DNA from: Symbiodinium sp. CCMP2592
Lineage: Eukaryota; Sar; Dinophyceae; Suessiales; Symbiodiniaceae
Assembly: GCA_905221615.1 (NCBI GenBank)
Contig: CAJNDT010000335.1
Location: 467,864-531,863 of the forward strand
Length of the DNA: 64,000 nucleotides
Reading direction: 5' to 3'
How positions within the stretch are numbered: position 1 is the first letter of the stretch; each line of letters starts with the position of its first letter. Shown here in pieces: positions 35,268 through 45,330 of the stretch. The notes below the pieces were generated by a model that saw only the letters and a list, made by a program, of their open reading frames with translations, was not told where the DNA came from and searched no databases. Both the position numbers and the translations under genes were made by a program.

Positions 35268-35379
35268 CTAGGATACCCAGTAACCTAAGAATAAACAGGC
35301 CTCTCTTTTCGGTATTGGGTCACTTTATAAGGAGCCTAGGACTACAAAAAGGGAATAAGGGTACTACTGGGCATCCTAG
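35268..35379. repeat. MITE family G copy with TTAAA flanks
   Basis: Terminal inverted repeats CTAGGATACCCAGTA / TACTGGGCATCCTAG, with TTAAA at 35263-35267 and 35381-35385 as a probable target duplication. Confidence 0.8.
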
Positions 35380-35541
35380 CTTAAAGGAACCCTAAAGGGC
35401 TCCTTGAGAGGAAGCCCTAAGCCCTTTCAGGGAGCCCTAAGGGCTCCTTTAGCTGGGCTCTTGTGAAGGAATTTTTGCTTAAGTTACCAGAATGGTTTAG
35501 GGTTTAGGGTTTGGAGTTTAGGGCGTTGTTAAGGAACTTGG

Positions 35542-35608
35542 TTTAAGTTACCAGAATAGGGCTCTACAGTGAGTAATATCATGGTTTCCTTATTCTGGTA
35601 ACTTAAAA
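35542..35608. repeat. Short foldback element, family H
   Basis: Terminal inverted repeats TTAAGTTACCAGAATA / TATTCTGGTAACTTAA around about 35 bp. A third arm (CTTAAGTTACCAGAAT) stands alone at about 35478-35494. Confidence 0.8.
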
Positions 35609-35717
35609 CAAGCCCCTTAGCAAGAACCCAGCTATAAAGGAACCCTTAAAGGAGCCCTGAAAGGATTCCTCAAAGGATCCCTTAAAGGAGCACCCAATTG
35701 AAGGCCATTTAGGGTTC

Positions 35718-35915
35718 CTTCAAGGGTACCATAGGGATACTATAAGGGATCTTCAAGGGTACCATAGTGTTACTATAAGGGATCTTCAAGGGTACCATAG
35801 GGTTACTATAAGGGATCTTCAAGGGTACCATAGGGTTACTATAAGGGATCTTCAAGGGTACCATAGTGTTACTATAAGGGATCTTCAAGGGTACCATAGG
35901 GTTACTATAAGGGAT
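35718..35915. repeat. 33-bp tandem repeat, six units
   Basis: Six units of 33 bp begin CTTCAAGGGTACCATAGG and end ACTATAAGGGAT, starting at 35718, 35751, 35784, 35817, 35850 and 35883. The only visible variation is at two positions (AGGG/AGTG and GATAC/GTTAC). Because 33 is a multiple of three, the minus strand reads as an 11-residue repeat, which I take as incidental. Confidence 0.95.
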
Positions 35916-35946
35916 CCTCTTAGGGGTTCCTTTTAAGGGCTCCCTT

Positions 35947-36064
35947 ACTTAGAGGATCATGGGACTTAGTAAGTAGGTTATCATGGGGGTTATAAGTCCT
36001 CTAAGTGGGGTTATCCTAATTATAACCTACTTATAACCTTACTTACTAAGTCCCATGAGCCTTC
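35947..36064. repeat. MITE related to families A and E
   Basis: Left arm CATGGGACTTAGTAAGTAGG, right arm CTTACTAAGTCCCATGAGCC then TTCAAGTA. It combines the ACTTAGTAA arm of family A with the CATG...CAAGTA end of family E. A second right end stands alone at about 36130-36163. Confidence 0.8.
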
Positions 36065-36300
36065 AAGTAGACCCTAAACCCTAAACCCTATATAGATCCC
36101 TTTAAGGAACCCTCTAGATCCCTTTAAGGAGCTTACCTTACTAAGTCCCATGAGCCTTCAAGTAAAAAGGGAACCACTGAAGCAACCCTGGGCTGGCACC
36201 TCGGTCACCGGAGCAGAGCTTTGAACAGAAGCCCTGGAGTCTCAAGGTGCCGAAATTTTCATGAAGGCAGGGGGCTTTTAGGATTTATGAGGTTTCTATA

Positions 36301-36313
36301 TATGTATACATAA

Positions 36314-36344
<31 letters not shown>

Positions 36345-36345
36345 T
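36301..36345. repeat. (TA)n microsatellite
   Basis: About 40 bp of TA with TATG and TACA interruptions. Confidence 0.85.
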
Positions 36346-37225
36346 CGGGGCTTCGTATGAGGGAGGTACGTAGGGGTTATGGGGGTTCGTCTTGATTGTG
36401 GGGATTTGTGGTTTGTAGGTGTTCTAGGGTTTGTCGGGATCATGCTTAGGGTTGACAGTCTTGTTCCAACTCTGACTGTAAAACTCGATTGTCACCATTC
36501 TTACTATTCATATTTCCAGTCTTGTTAGAAGGTTAAAGGCTGCCGGGTGCTTGTTGAAGGTGATCGATGATTTTGGGGGATCTTTGACTTTTTGAGGTTA
36601 ATCTATGTTTAGGATAGGGCTTCCGGTGTTCAGGGCCATTTACGGCTTCCGGGTGAAAATTTCAACCGTGGTTGACGTGAGCGTCCACATGGAACCCAGA
36701 CATACAATCTCCGGGATCCTTCTAATTTCTTTCTCATGACCAGTCCGTAAACCCTAAGCCCTGAACCCGTTAAAGTGGTAAGTTATTCGTAATTGAGCTA
36801 TGAGCTTCATCATCCCGCCCCCCAAGCCCCAAAAAGCCAATCTCATACCTGAAAACCTCATTCATTCTAAAACCTTAGTACCAGTACATGTATCATACAC
36901 CATAAACGCTAAACTTCCATAAGCCCAAAACCTGAACCCCTAAACCCTGTAAGCCCTAAACGGGAACTTCAGCCCGTTTGTTTTGCAAAAGCGAGGTTCG
37001 AATTTTGATCTCAAGTTTACTGGCTTCCACAAAGTCCACACAGGGGTCGGGCCACTTGGGGGTGTCGAAATATGTCACAAGGATACGAAGGACCATGACG
37101 CAGTTTTCCGACCGCTACCTTACGCAGCTCAGGAGCCCATCCAGGCTCCTGGGACATAGTCAAGCAGAGAACACAGAAGCTGGCTGAGAGTGAAATGCCG
37201 CTTCTTCGTCAGCAGTTACAGAGAT

Positions 37226-39058
37226 TTAGCAATTTAGCCGTGGCCTTTTCGCGCAAGCGAACTTAAGGTCGAGGCGCCGTTTCTTGGCTGAGATTTGGTC
37301 GGCGGCGGCACAGCGTAGCAACTCCAGAGCTTTTGTTTGGCCAACTTCAGCCGCTAGGGAGATGGCTGTGCTACCATACCTAGATTGGCCCTTTAAAGCC
37401 CCTGAAAACTGTGCGTAAATAGGGTCCTATTAGGCCCAATAAGGGAAATTACAAAATGTCCCAAAGGCCTACCTAGATACTTGTTCACCAAGTTGAGGTC
37501 GGCACCTGCATCCACCAGCAAACGAACAACCTCCACGTGGCCATTGCAAGAAGCTGACATCAAGGCCGTGGAGCCATCGACTGTTGCCAAGTTCTTATCG
37601 GCACCTGCATCCAGCAGTAACCGTACAACCTGAATGTGGCCTTGGCGAGAAGCTTCCATCAACGCGGTCATGCTGTCGTAGCCAGCCAACTTATCCAAGT
37701 TCTTGTCTGCACCGGAATCCAGCAGCATGCGAACAATCTCGACGTGGCCATGGCGAGAAGCTGCCGCCAACGCCGTGCCGTCGTGATGGCGAGTAGCTAA
37801 GTTCTGGTCTGCGCCGGCATCCAGCAGTACTCGAACGATCTCAACATGGCCATGGCGAGAAGCCGCCATCAACGCGGTCACGCCGTTGTTGCTCACCAGG
37901 TTCTGTTCTGCACCGGCATCCAGCAGCATGCGAACGATCTCAATATGGTCATGGCGAGAAGCTTCCATCAAGGCGGTCATGCCTTCGTTGCTTGTCAAGT
38001 TCGGTTCTGCACAGGTATCCAGCAGCATGCGAACGATCTCAACGTGGCCGTGCCGAGAAGCTGCCATCAACGCGGTCATACCGTCGCTGCTTGTCAAGTT
38101 CTGTTCTGCACCGGTATCCAGCAGCATGCGAACGATCTCGAAGCGGCCAAAGCGAGAGGCCAAAATCAAGGGCGCAAAGCCGCTGATATCTGCCAAGTTC
38201 TTGCTGGCATCGGCCTCCAGCAGTAAACGCAGAACCTCCGTGTGACCCTTCGCTGAAGCTGCCATCATCGCACTTCGGCCGTGCACATCAGTCATGTCCG
38301 GGTTTTGAGGTAGCTGCAGCATGGCCTCAACCTGGGATGACTTTAGATATTATGTTTATTAGTACTATTATTATTATTCTTATTATCATTATTATTACTA
38401 TTATTATTTGAGGCAGCTGCAGCATCGCCTCAACCTGCATTCTTTGGAGCTTGAGGTTTGCTTTCCACCCAAGCTACGAGTTTGAGGATGCCAGGAATTT
38501 TTGTAAACGACAAACTCCTGAACTTCTAAAATCCAAACCCCCGAACCGTAAACCCTAAACCCTAAACCCTAAGCCCTAAACCCTAAACCCTAAACCCTAA
38601 ACCTGAACCTGGAAGCCCCATTATCTGAGCCTCCGAGTCTGTATCCCTCCTCCTCTATCCCAAAGGGTCCAAGTATCATTATGGTATATACTTAGACCCC
38701 GAAGATACACGACAAGTACATACCGCAACGATACTTGGGCCCTTTGGGTATGAACCGTTCTAGGACGGGGAGCCTCGGATGTGGAGCCGTGCCATGCGGC
38801 GGTCACTAGATCGTCGGCTCGCATCTGGGATACATTAGAATATGTGAGCAGGACCAGCTCCAGGTCCATAGACTTGTCCAGCTTGACAGAGTCATCCATA
38901 GGGTTGCCACCAAGAAGCAGCCTTTGTCTGAATCGGGTCGGAAAGCCGTGCAGCCGATGCAGTTGCAGCTTCAACTCCCTCACGTCAGTCAACTCCTCCA
39001 CCGGTAAATTCGCTACCACCTCCCCTGACAGCACTGACAGCACCCTGATGTGCAACAT
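37226..39058 (-). CDS. Ubiquitin-like plus ankyrin-repeat protein, three exons
   Basis: My model is exon 1 at 39058-38774, exon 2 at 38331-37473 and exon 3 at 37401-37226, giving 439 residues. Exon 1 encodes a ubiquitin-like domain (MLHIRVLSVLSGEVVANLPV ... QRLLLGGNPMDDS ... LDLELVLL-type end). Exon 2 encodes about eight ankyrin repeats of 33-36 residues with the GHVEIVRMLLDAGA core. Exon 3 adds a ninth repeat (STAISLAAEVGQTKALELL) and a basic KKRR tail. This Ubl-ankyrin layout is one I know from dinoflagellate gene families; ankyrin repeats bind proteins, so a scaffold or adaptor role is likely, partner unknown. Intron 1 is GC-AG (donor GAG/GCTCCC), phase 0, 442 nt; intron 2 is GT-AG, phase 1, 71 nt. 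A Met 20 codons upstream (39118) is an alternative start. No disabling changes are seen. Confidence 0.8.
38312..38434 (-). repeat. Duplicated exon-2 start flanking an AAT tract
   Basis: The first 28 bases of exon 2 (beginning GTTGAGGC and ending GCTGCAGCTACCTCAAA) are repeated with two changes at about 38407-38434, again after a CAG acceptor-like word. Between them is an AAT/ATTATT tract of about 60 bp. This gives two possible acceptors for the same exon. Confidence 0.8.
38541..38606. repeat. Interstitial CCCTAAA array inside intron 1
   Basis: About nine CCCTAAA-type units inside intron 1 of the Ubl-ankyrin gene. Confidence 0.9.
38659..38748. repeat. MITE family M inside intron 1
   Basis: A 90-bp foldback element with terminal inverted repeats CCCAAAGGGTCCAAGTATC / GATACTTGGGCCCTTTGGG and a TAT duplication on both sides (38656-38658, 38749-38751). 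It lies 25 bp downstream of the intron's GC donor. Confidence 0.85.
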
Positions 39059-39305
39059 TGCAGCGGGAACTTGAACAACGTGAACTACTGAAATTGAGGC
39101 TATCGGCCGATTTCGCATGCCACTCCTGCCGACGATTTACACTAAACCCCTCAACCCTAAAACCCAAACGGTCTAGGGTTTAGGGAAAGCCTGCAAAGAC
39201 CCTGATCCTTAAGGTCCTGGCATTTTGGGGGGATAACCTACAAACTCAACCATCTCAAAACTCCTCGTAGCCAACTCGAAGATCAGATCCGAACACCCTA
39301 AATAC

Positions 39306-39400
39306 GGTTAATGATATACGTCCTGCATTACCCATAATAAAAGATACCATAATCCCGAAAGTCTAGGGTCATTAAGGTAATGCAAAACAGATTATCAACC
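39306..39400. repeat. MITE family L copy 1
   Basis: Left arm GGTTAATGATATACGTCCTG CATTACCC-like, right arm GGTAATGCAAAACAGATTAT then CAACC. The arms are imperfect inverted repeats, related to the shorter copy at 60745-60806. Confidence 0.6.
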
Positions 39401-39420
39401 GCAGGGTCGGACCTCAATGA

Positions 39421-39533
39421 CTAGACCCAAGAGTAACCTAGGAGACAAAAGGGTGCCCTTTTTGGGTTGAAGGGTGTTATAAGAGAACCTAAACCCTAAC
39501 AAAAAGGGAATAAGGGCCTACTCTGGGTCCTAG
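39421..39533. repeat. MITE family G copy with ATGA duplication
   Basis: Terminal inverted repeats CTAGACCCAAGAGTA / TACTCTGGGTCCTAG, flanked by ATGA at 39417-39420 and 39534-39537. Confidence 0.75.
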
Positions 39534-40161
39534 ATGACCTCAATACCCTCAGCCTCCGGTCCGAATGAAAGGACTAAGGCCTTGGTGCCGATGCCGCGTG
39601 GCAGGTCTTGGGGTAGGCCTCCAGTGGATCTGGGGGGTATATTCCCAGATCCCCGGGAGGATCCAAAAAGCAGATCCCTTGATCGCGGTTCCTATAAGGT
39701 ACCCTTAGTAGTATAGGGTCCCAAATTAGGGGATCTACTTTCTAGATCCTCCCGGGGGTCTGGGCTATAGTACTATAGGTATCCTGAGGAAGCCTAAGGA
39801 ATAGAAATAGGAAGCCTAAGGAATAGTAACAATTAGAATTGTTCAGGCTTCTGTATTGGCATCCCTGAGCTGAGGGGTTGGGGTTTGGATTAGTTTGGGG
39901 GCCAGAGTTGGGCCACTGGAGCTTCACTGTGCTTTGGGGCGAAGGTTTGGTGCATCTCTGTGCTTGGGGTTTAAGGTTTGGCACAGGCTTTATACTTCTC
40001 AAGCTTTGAATTATTGGGCGAGTCAGTGGTTTCGAAGTTAGTTTTGAGGCGGTGTAAAGTTTCAGAGTGTAGCCGGGCTCATGCATGCTGAGATACAGCA
40101 GCAATTTGCATACGTCCTCTCGAAAGAGTTGTACCATGCCTGTAATTTGCTTTCTTTCTCT

Positions 40162-40162
<1 letters not shown>

Positions 40163-40248
<86 letters not shown>
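40163..40248. repeat. (AG)n microsatellite
   Basis: About 43 uninterrupted AG units. Glu-Arg and Ser-Leu frames across it are artefacts. A family C-like fragment follows at about 40272-40320. Confidence 0.95.
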
Positions 40249-40251
<3 letters not shown>

Positions 40252-41159
40252 AGATGGGCAAGCTGCACCTGCGTAATAATTCTGGGGGTTCCTTAGAAGC
40301 ATTATAGTATAACGGAGGCAACTTCGCCGTGACGCGAGCGGGCCTTCTGTTGCGGTCGCGGGCTAGAGCCTGCCACAGAGGTTCAGGGTTTAGGGTCTAG
40401 GATTTCGGGGTTCAGGGTTGAGGGCTTGCGAGAATCAAAATAGCCGGTCATGGAAAGCTTTGGTTGAAGTGAAGGCAAACGGCTCCAACTGCGACGCCGT
40501 AAACCCTCAAGGACTAAACCTGCCCTTCACACTAATAGCCTAAACCCTAAATACACCGCAATGCCCTTGATGCCTCTACCTGCAGCGTTATCTTGATCAA
40601 CATGTTAACTTCTCAATTTCTCCTGCTTTTCGGATTGGTATGTGTGCTCTTGTCGTACTGCTACTGGGCATGTCAGTAGATTGTGGTCATTCGTGCCATT
40701 TTCGGTTAGCATTAGCATGATTCGTCGCACCCGGGCATCGGCAAACAAAAACTCCACGTTCTTGTCTGCCGAAGTCTTACTGTGTCCGGCCGCACAGATA
40801 AGTCTGCGAGAGGCTGGAGCTTGAACGAACAGACAAGGGACTGGGGCAAACTATGGTGGGAAAGTTATATACTGACTCTACATGTGGGGATGTATGTTTC
40901 AAACCTGTAATTTAACTAAGGGCTTATCGGCTTGAAATTGGCTTGCCGCCGAAAGAGATCTGTACACTGCATGGGTGAAATCTGCGAGCAGCCGCGTGCG
41001 CCCTGAACGGCAGGCTTGCACTCCAAGCCACAGGCCCTTGCCATTTAATGCAGGCCGCCCAAAGACCGTGCACCAAAACGATGTCAAATGCAACAGCGGG
41101 GCTGAAATCATGTAGCATTGTGATAAAGCAACTATGATTCTAGTACAATGTACCCCCAA

Positions 41160-41275
41160 AACCCTACCTTAATTAATAAGGCCCCTATATTGTAGAACCC
41201 TACTATAGATCCCTTATAGACCCTTGTTTAAGGAACCCTTTAACGGGAACCCTATTCTAAATACTTACTTAGTAG
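41160..41275. repeat. MITE family C-related fragment
   Basis: AATTAATAAGGCCCCTATAT and CCTACTATAGATCCCTTATA with AACGGGAACCCTATTCTAAA; the same words in the same order are found near 26917-27130. Confidence 0.55.
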
Positions 41276-41371
41276 CTGAGTCCATAAGCCCCCAAAAAGT
41301 GTACACTTTTAGTTCTATAGTGGGTAATATTATCCCAAAAAGTGTAAAGTGTATCCACTCAGCTACTGAGC
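41268..41371. repeat. Foldback element, family K
   Basis: Outer inverted repeats CTTAGTAGCTGAGT / ACTCAGCTACTGAG and inner arms CCCAAAAAGTGTA... repeated on both sides of a short loop. Confidence 0.75.
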
Positions 41372-42061
41372 TTATTAAGGCCCTATTTTATGCCACATTT
41401 GGAGCTCAATCAAGCCCCTCTGGAAGGCGCTCGGCCGCCTTTCGCGCTGCGAAAACCTCCTAATGCAGGGACCTTCATAATTAGCATAGGGTTCCATTTA
41501 AAGGGGTCCTCTACAATGGGGTCCATAAGGGATCTATAGTAGTACAAGGACCTTAATAATTCGAATAGGGTTTAGGGTTATATTATGTTATAGCTATAAT
41601 CAGAGACCCCCTAAACAGTGTTAAGGTAAGTCTGTAGGCCCCGATATTACACTTCGGGCACCCATCCTCTCAGCAACGCGCTGCGAATCTCCTCTCTGAC
41701 TCGGAGGGAACAGGGGTTTGGGGTTCAGGGAGCGCTTGACGTAAGATCTGCAGAATTCACGAGATTCATGTAGGACCCCTCATCAACAAAATGCACGTCG
41801 TTAAAAGCCCCAACATGCTTGATATGGTATGATGAAATCCTGATCCTGATTCAGGTGGAGGGGTTTCCCAACTCACTGAACTCCTTCTGACGCAAGCAGT
41901 GACAGACAATGCCAAAGTCACCGCGTTAGATAGTCTGAGACTCATGTGCTTCTTTCACCAAGCAGCCGAAGCATGCACGGAAACCTTCTGCGAAGAAAAA
42001 CAACCATGAAACGTATGTTCCACGCTTAGAGCATTAACATGAACCGATGTTCTGCAAGACC

Positions 42062-42155
42062 CCCCTAAACCCCAAACCCTCAACCCTAAACCCTGAACCC
42101 TAAACCCTGAACCCTAAATCCTAAACCCTGAACCCTAAACCCTAAACCCCTATCT
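42062..42155. repeat. Interstitial CCCTAAA/CCCTGAA array
   Basis: About twelve units alternating CCCTAAA and CCCTGAA. Confidence 0.85.
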
Positions 42156-42222
42156 TGAGCTGGCAGCCTCAGAGCCATGGGGTCCCAAGCACGAGCCCCG
42201 AGCCAAACTCTGAAACCTAAGT

Positions 42223-42323
42223 GGGTGGTTGTGAAAATTAGGGTCCCTTCTTGGGTACCCTAAATATAAGGTGCCGTACTATAATAAGGGCACAAAAAGA
42301 GACCCTAATTTTGACAACCACCC
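42223..42323. repeat. MITE family B copy 3 (101 bp)
   Basis: Terminal repeats GGGTGGTTGTGAA / TTGACAACCACCC, with a perfect AAGT duplication at 42219-42222 and 42324-42327. Confidence 0.9.
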
Positions 42324-42540
42324 AAGTGACTCTCGACCTTCCCTCGGATTTTTCTCATAATCTCACGCCGCAGAAGCCGTAAAGCTGAAAAACGCAGAAA
42401 GACCCAAACCGTCGAATCCCTGGCGCAGCTGAAACCAGTTCAGCTATCGTTGAGGATCCTCCCCCTCGATCGCCCGAAGGGTCGCGAGAACTGCCTGCCA
42501 GAGTCTCAGAGCATTTCGATTTTCAACACATCGTCGTCAT

Positions 42541-42825
42541 GACCCTAAACCCTAAACTCTAAACCCTAAACCCCTAAACCCCTAAACTCTAAACCCTAAA
42601 CCCCTAAACCCTAAACCCCTAAACCCCTAAACCCCTAAACCCCTAAACCCCTAAACCCTAAACCCCTAAACCCCTAAACCCCTAAACCCTAAACCCTAAA
42701 CCCCTAAACCCTAAACCCCTAAACCCCTAAACCCTAAACCCTAAACCCTAAACCTCTAAACCCCTAAACCCTAAACCCCTAGACCCCTAAACCCCTAAAC
42801 CCTAAACCGCTGAACCCTCAAGCTC
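42541..42825. repeat. Longest interstitial telomeric array (about 280 bp)
   Basis: Nearly pure CCCTAAA and CCCCTAAA units in mixed order. The 7- and 8-base forms are both common, so it is not a pure telomere copy. Confidence 0.95.
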
Positions 42826-42890
42826 CCATGCTCCGATTTGTCCAACCCCGAACAACGGCTCCAGAGCCGGGTTTTGTTCTGAACCTGAAT

Positions 42891-42992
42891 TTAGGGGCCT
42901 CAATAATTAGAACAGGGTTTCGGGATATAGTATATACTATAATTAGGACCCCCCCAACATAGTATTGGTAATTGTTCAAGCCCCGTGTAGGC
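42891..42992. repeat. MITE family C copy
   Basis: Left arm TTAGGGGCCTCAATAATTAG, core with TATAGTATATACTATAATTA, right arm GGTAATTGTTCAAGCCCCG. Confidence 0.75.
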
Positions 42993-43371
42993 CTAAATTA
43001 GTGAGCTTCATACTGTAAGCCCTGTAGAACCTGTACAACAAGTCTTCTCATAAAGCTTGAGATCTTCAGTTATTAATCCTCCACCCTGCCTCGCCTCAAA
43101 TTGCCGGTGCAAGTCTGGGTTCTAGACAGCGGTATGTCTGGGGTTTCTTACCTACTGGGATTCTCTTGGTTACTGACTGAAACCCGCTCATGGGAGACCT
43201 AATAATGGTCATAAAATGTGAGCTGAGTATAGAATCCCCTCCGCCCATCCTAGCTAATCCCTTCCACCATGAATTAAAGACCCCCCTGAAAATTGGGGCC
43301 AATCCTCCAGAATTCATCCCTACTTTGTAAAACCTAACTTGCATTAGGAATCATTAGCGAGGGGGGGCCGC

Positions 43372-43500
43372 AGCAAGGAGCAAGAGCAGACGTAAGAGCA
43401 GGAGCAACAGCAAGAGCAAGAGAAGGTGCAGGAGCGAGAGCAACAGATGTAACAAGAGCAGGAGCAAAAGCCCGCGCAGGAGCAAGAGCAAGAGCCCTCA
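43372..43500. repeat. Degenerate GAGCAA-type hexanucleotide repeat
   Basis: About 130 bp of AGGAGCAAGAGCAG-like words. The Ala/Leu/Pro-rich minus-strand frame is its translation. Confidence 0.8.
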
Positions 43501-44509
43501 ACAGTGACAATAGATATAACAAATACACCCTACTAATAAGAACAATGTCAGAGTTTTTAAGTTTTATAGAGGGGGCCGTTGAATAGTACAGGAGGACGGG
43601 CTCGTACCAAGCTAAATTGTCATTACCGGATCTCCATAGTACGTAACATCAGTGGTGTAGAGTCACCAAGATTCGGCAGCAGCTCAATAGGCACTCACCC
43701 AAATCCGTGGAATATACACCCTTGTGTAACTTTTCTGAAACGTTTAACCCTGGCTTGCACAAGTCTCATTAAACATGTTGCCGTAGCATCCGTACAAGGC
43801 CTTGCAAAACCCTGATGTACTTACCCCCCAAGCCCTATTCCAGTTCCTAGGGTACATTTGGTTGAGCTCCTTGTCTGTTTTAAGGTTCAGGGTGTAGCTA
43901 TACTGAACTTAGAACCGTAGCAACAATTATAATTTCAGCTGTTTCTTCCTCACGACGGAAGCCCACGGGTCTCCTGCAGTAAACCCCATAAAGTTGGAAA
44001 CCGGATGAAATCCAAATGTTTAGGGTATAGGGTTCAGGGTTTGGGGTATTTATATCTATATGGGTTTACTTGAGTACCTTAAACTTAAACCCTAGGAAAC
44101 CCTAAACCCCTAAACCCTATCACTGTTGAGGATGCAGGCTATTGGGTTTTCCATTGGGCTTCTCCTAAACCCACCTGGAGGTCTTCCGGCAGCGCCGCCC
44201 GAGCCGCTCTTGCTTGGCCGTCGCAATCCTTGAGAAGGAACGCGGAGGGGGGTGGGAGGGTTTAGGGTGTATCACGGGGTTCATACGGGTGTAAGGTTTA
44301 GGCGTTTGAAGGTTTTGGGGCGTAGGGCTGATCGGGTTCCCCCACCTCCGCAGCAGAGCTTTGTCGATGCTACCCCCTGAGCTGAAGCCCTAAGCCGAAG
44401 CTCTTAAACACCAAAACCCTGTACACTGAACTTCCAGAGTGCCTGAGTCTAGTCCTTGAGCCTCACAAGCCCGACCCTAAACCCCCTAAACCCCTGAACC
44501 CTGACCACT

Positions 44510-44614
44510 GGAGTGGCTATCAAAATTATTATGGTCCCTTTGTGGGTACCCTAAATATTAGGTGCCTTATTATAATAAGGAGCCAAGTAGGGACCATAAT
44601 TTTGACAACTACCC
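44510..44614. repeat. MITE family B copy 4
   Basis: Right arm TTTTGACAACTACCC with left arm GGAGTGGCTATCAAAA, core GGTGCCTTATTATAATAAGG. It is more diverged than the other copies; flanks ACT are consistent with a short duplication. Confidence 0.8.
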
Positions 44615-44934
44615 ACTAAGCCGGGCTTTCACCCTAGAGCCAATCGGACCCTCCTGGAAGGTCAGCTCGAAGCGATGAAGGAAGTTCCGAGGGCACCTCT
44701 GCAGAAGTGGACGGGCGTACGTGGGTCCCTGGCTTAAGTCTCAGTTACGACAGCTACGACTCTGGGTTAGGGCTTTGGGTGTCCTTGAGGGTTTTGGGTT
44801 TAGTTTAAGGTTTCTGGATGCATGACCCATAACTGGAGGGTCTCTGGTTAGGGTTAGGGAACATCCTGCTGAGGGGGAATGTTGTGCCGTTGATACATCG
44901 GTAGTGACCATCGACAAACCCTAGACTCAAGAAC

Positions 44935-44990
44935 GCCAAAACCCTAAACCCCTCAACCCTAAACCCCTAAACCCTAAACCTAAACTCTCT
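44935..44990. repeat. Interstitial CCCTAAA array
   Basis: About seven CCCTAAA/CCCCTAAA units. Confidence 0.8.
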
Positions 44991-45230
44991 AGAATCCTGA
45001 TGGCATCCACGGGAGCACGCAAAGAGAGTATGGGACCCCTTAGAAGGAGTCCCCGGAGGAATTGAAGGAACCCTTGAAGGATCCCTTAAAGGTCGAAAGG
45101 ACCCAATAATAAGGTGCTTGGGTTTAGGATAGGAGTTATGTAGGTTACGATTTTTGGAGAGTATATGATAATGAAATACTCGGACCCTTAGGGATCCCTT
45201 AAAGGAGCCCTTAGAGGGATTCTCAAGTTG

Positions 45231-45330
45231 CGGGCGAAGGGCCAGGACACATCTTCTGCGAACACGGCCGGGTCCGTGTACTTTTCATCGCAGACGGTGG
45301 GATGGCCTGTGGCAAAGATGAGGTTGCCAG
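45231..45330 (-). CDS. Orphan exon candidate, unknown protein
   Basis: About 35 codons with strong coding character read GNLIFATGHPTVCDEKYTDP and then AVFAEDVSWPFARNL. No family is recognised, and no clean acceptor is visible: telomeric repeats abut its 5' side. The first half is repeated in diverged form at 45412-45449, suggesting an old local duplication. It may be an exon of a gene whose other exons lie outside or are too short to see. Confidence 0.3.

Larger units (their letters stand above)
26900..37200. other. MITE- and telomere-repeat-rich intergenic stretch
   Basis: I see no supportable gene. The stretch is dense in short foldback elements and CCCTAAA arrays (listed one by one). At 33900-34320 the motif ATATTCTATCTGCACCG recurs three to four times in slightly varied form. 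Frames at 28021-28464 on either strand are Asp- or Ser/Thr-rich and not convincing as genes. Confidence 0.5.
39120..45230. other. Intergenic stretch with MITEs and telomeric arrays
   Basis: No gene can be supported. Segments with some coding character on the minus strand (about 40660-40790, with EFLFADARVRRIMLMLTENG, and about 40905-41060) may be single exons of an unseen gene but carry no recognisable domain. Confidence 0.4.

Noticed and set aside
35709-35897. 11-residue repeat protein on the minus strand
   Set aside because: It is a direct consequence of the 33-bp tandem repeat and has no flanking coding evidence.
37584-38245. Plus-strand frames of 70-126 codons with repeated segments
   Set aside because: They are shadows of the ankyrin repeats on the other strand.
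42541-42825. Telomeric array as a true chromosome end
   Set aside because: Unique and MITE-bearing sequence continues on both sides, and units of 7 and 8 bases are mixed.
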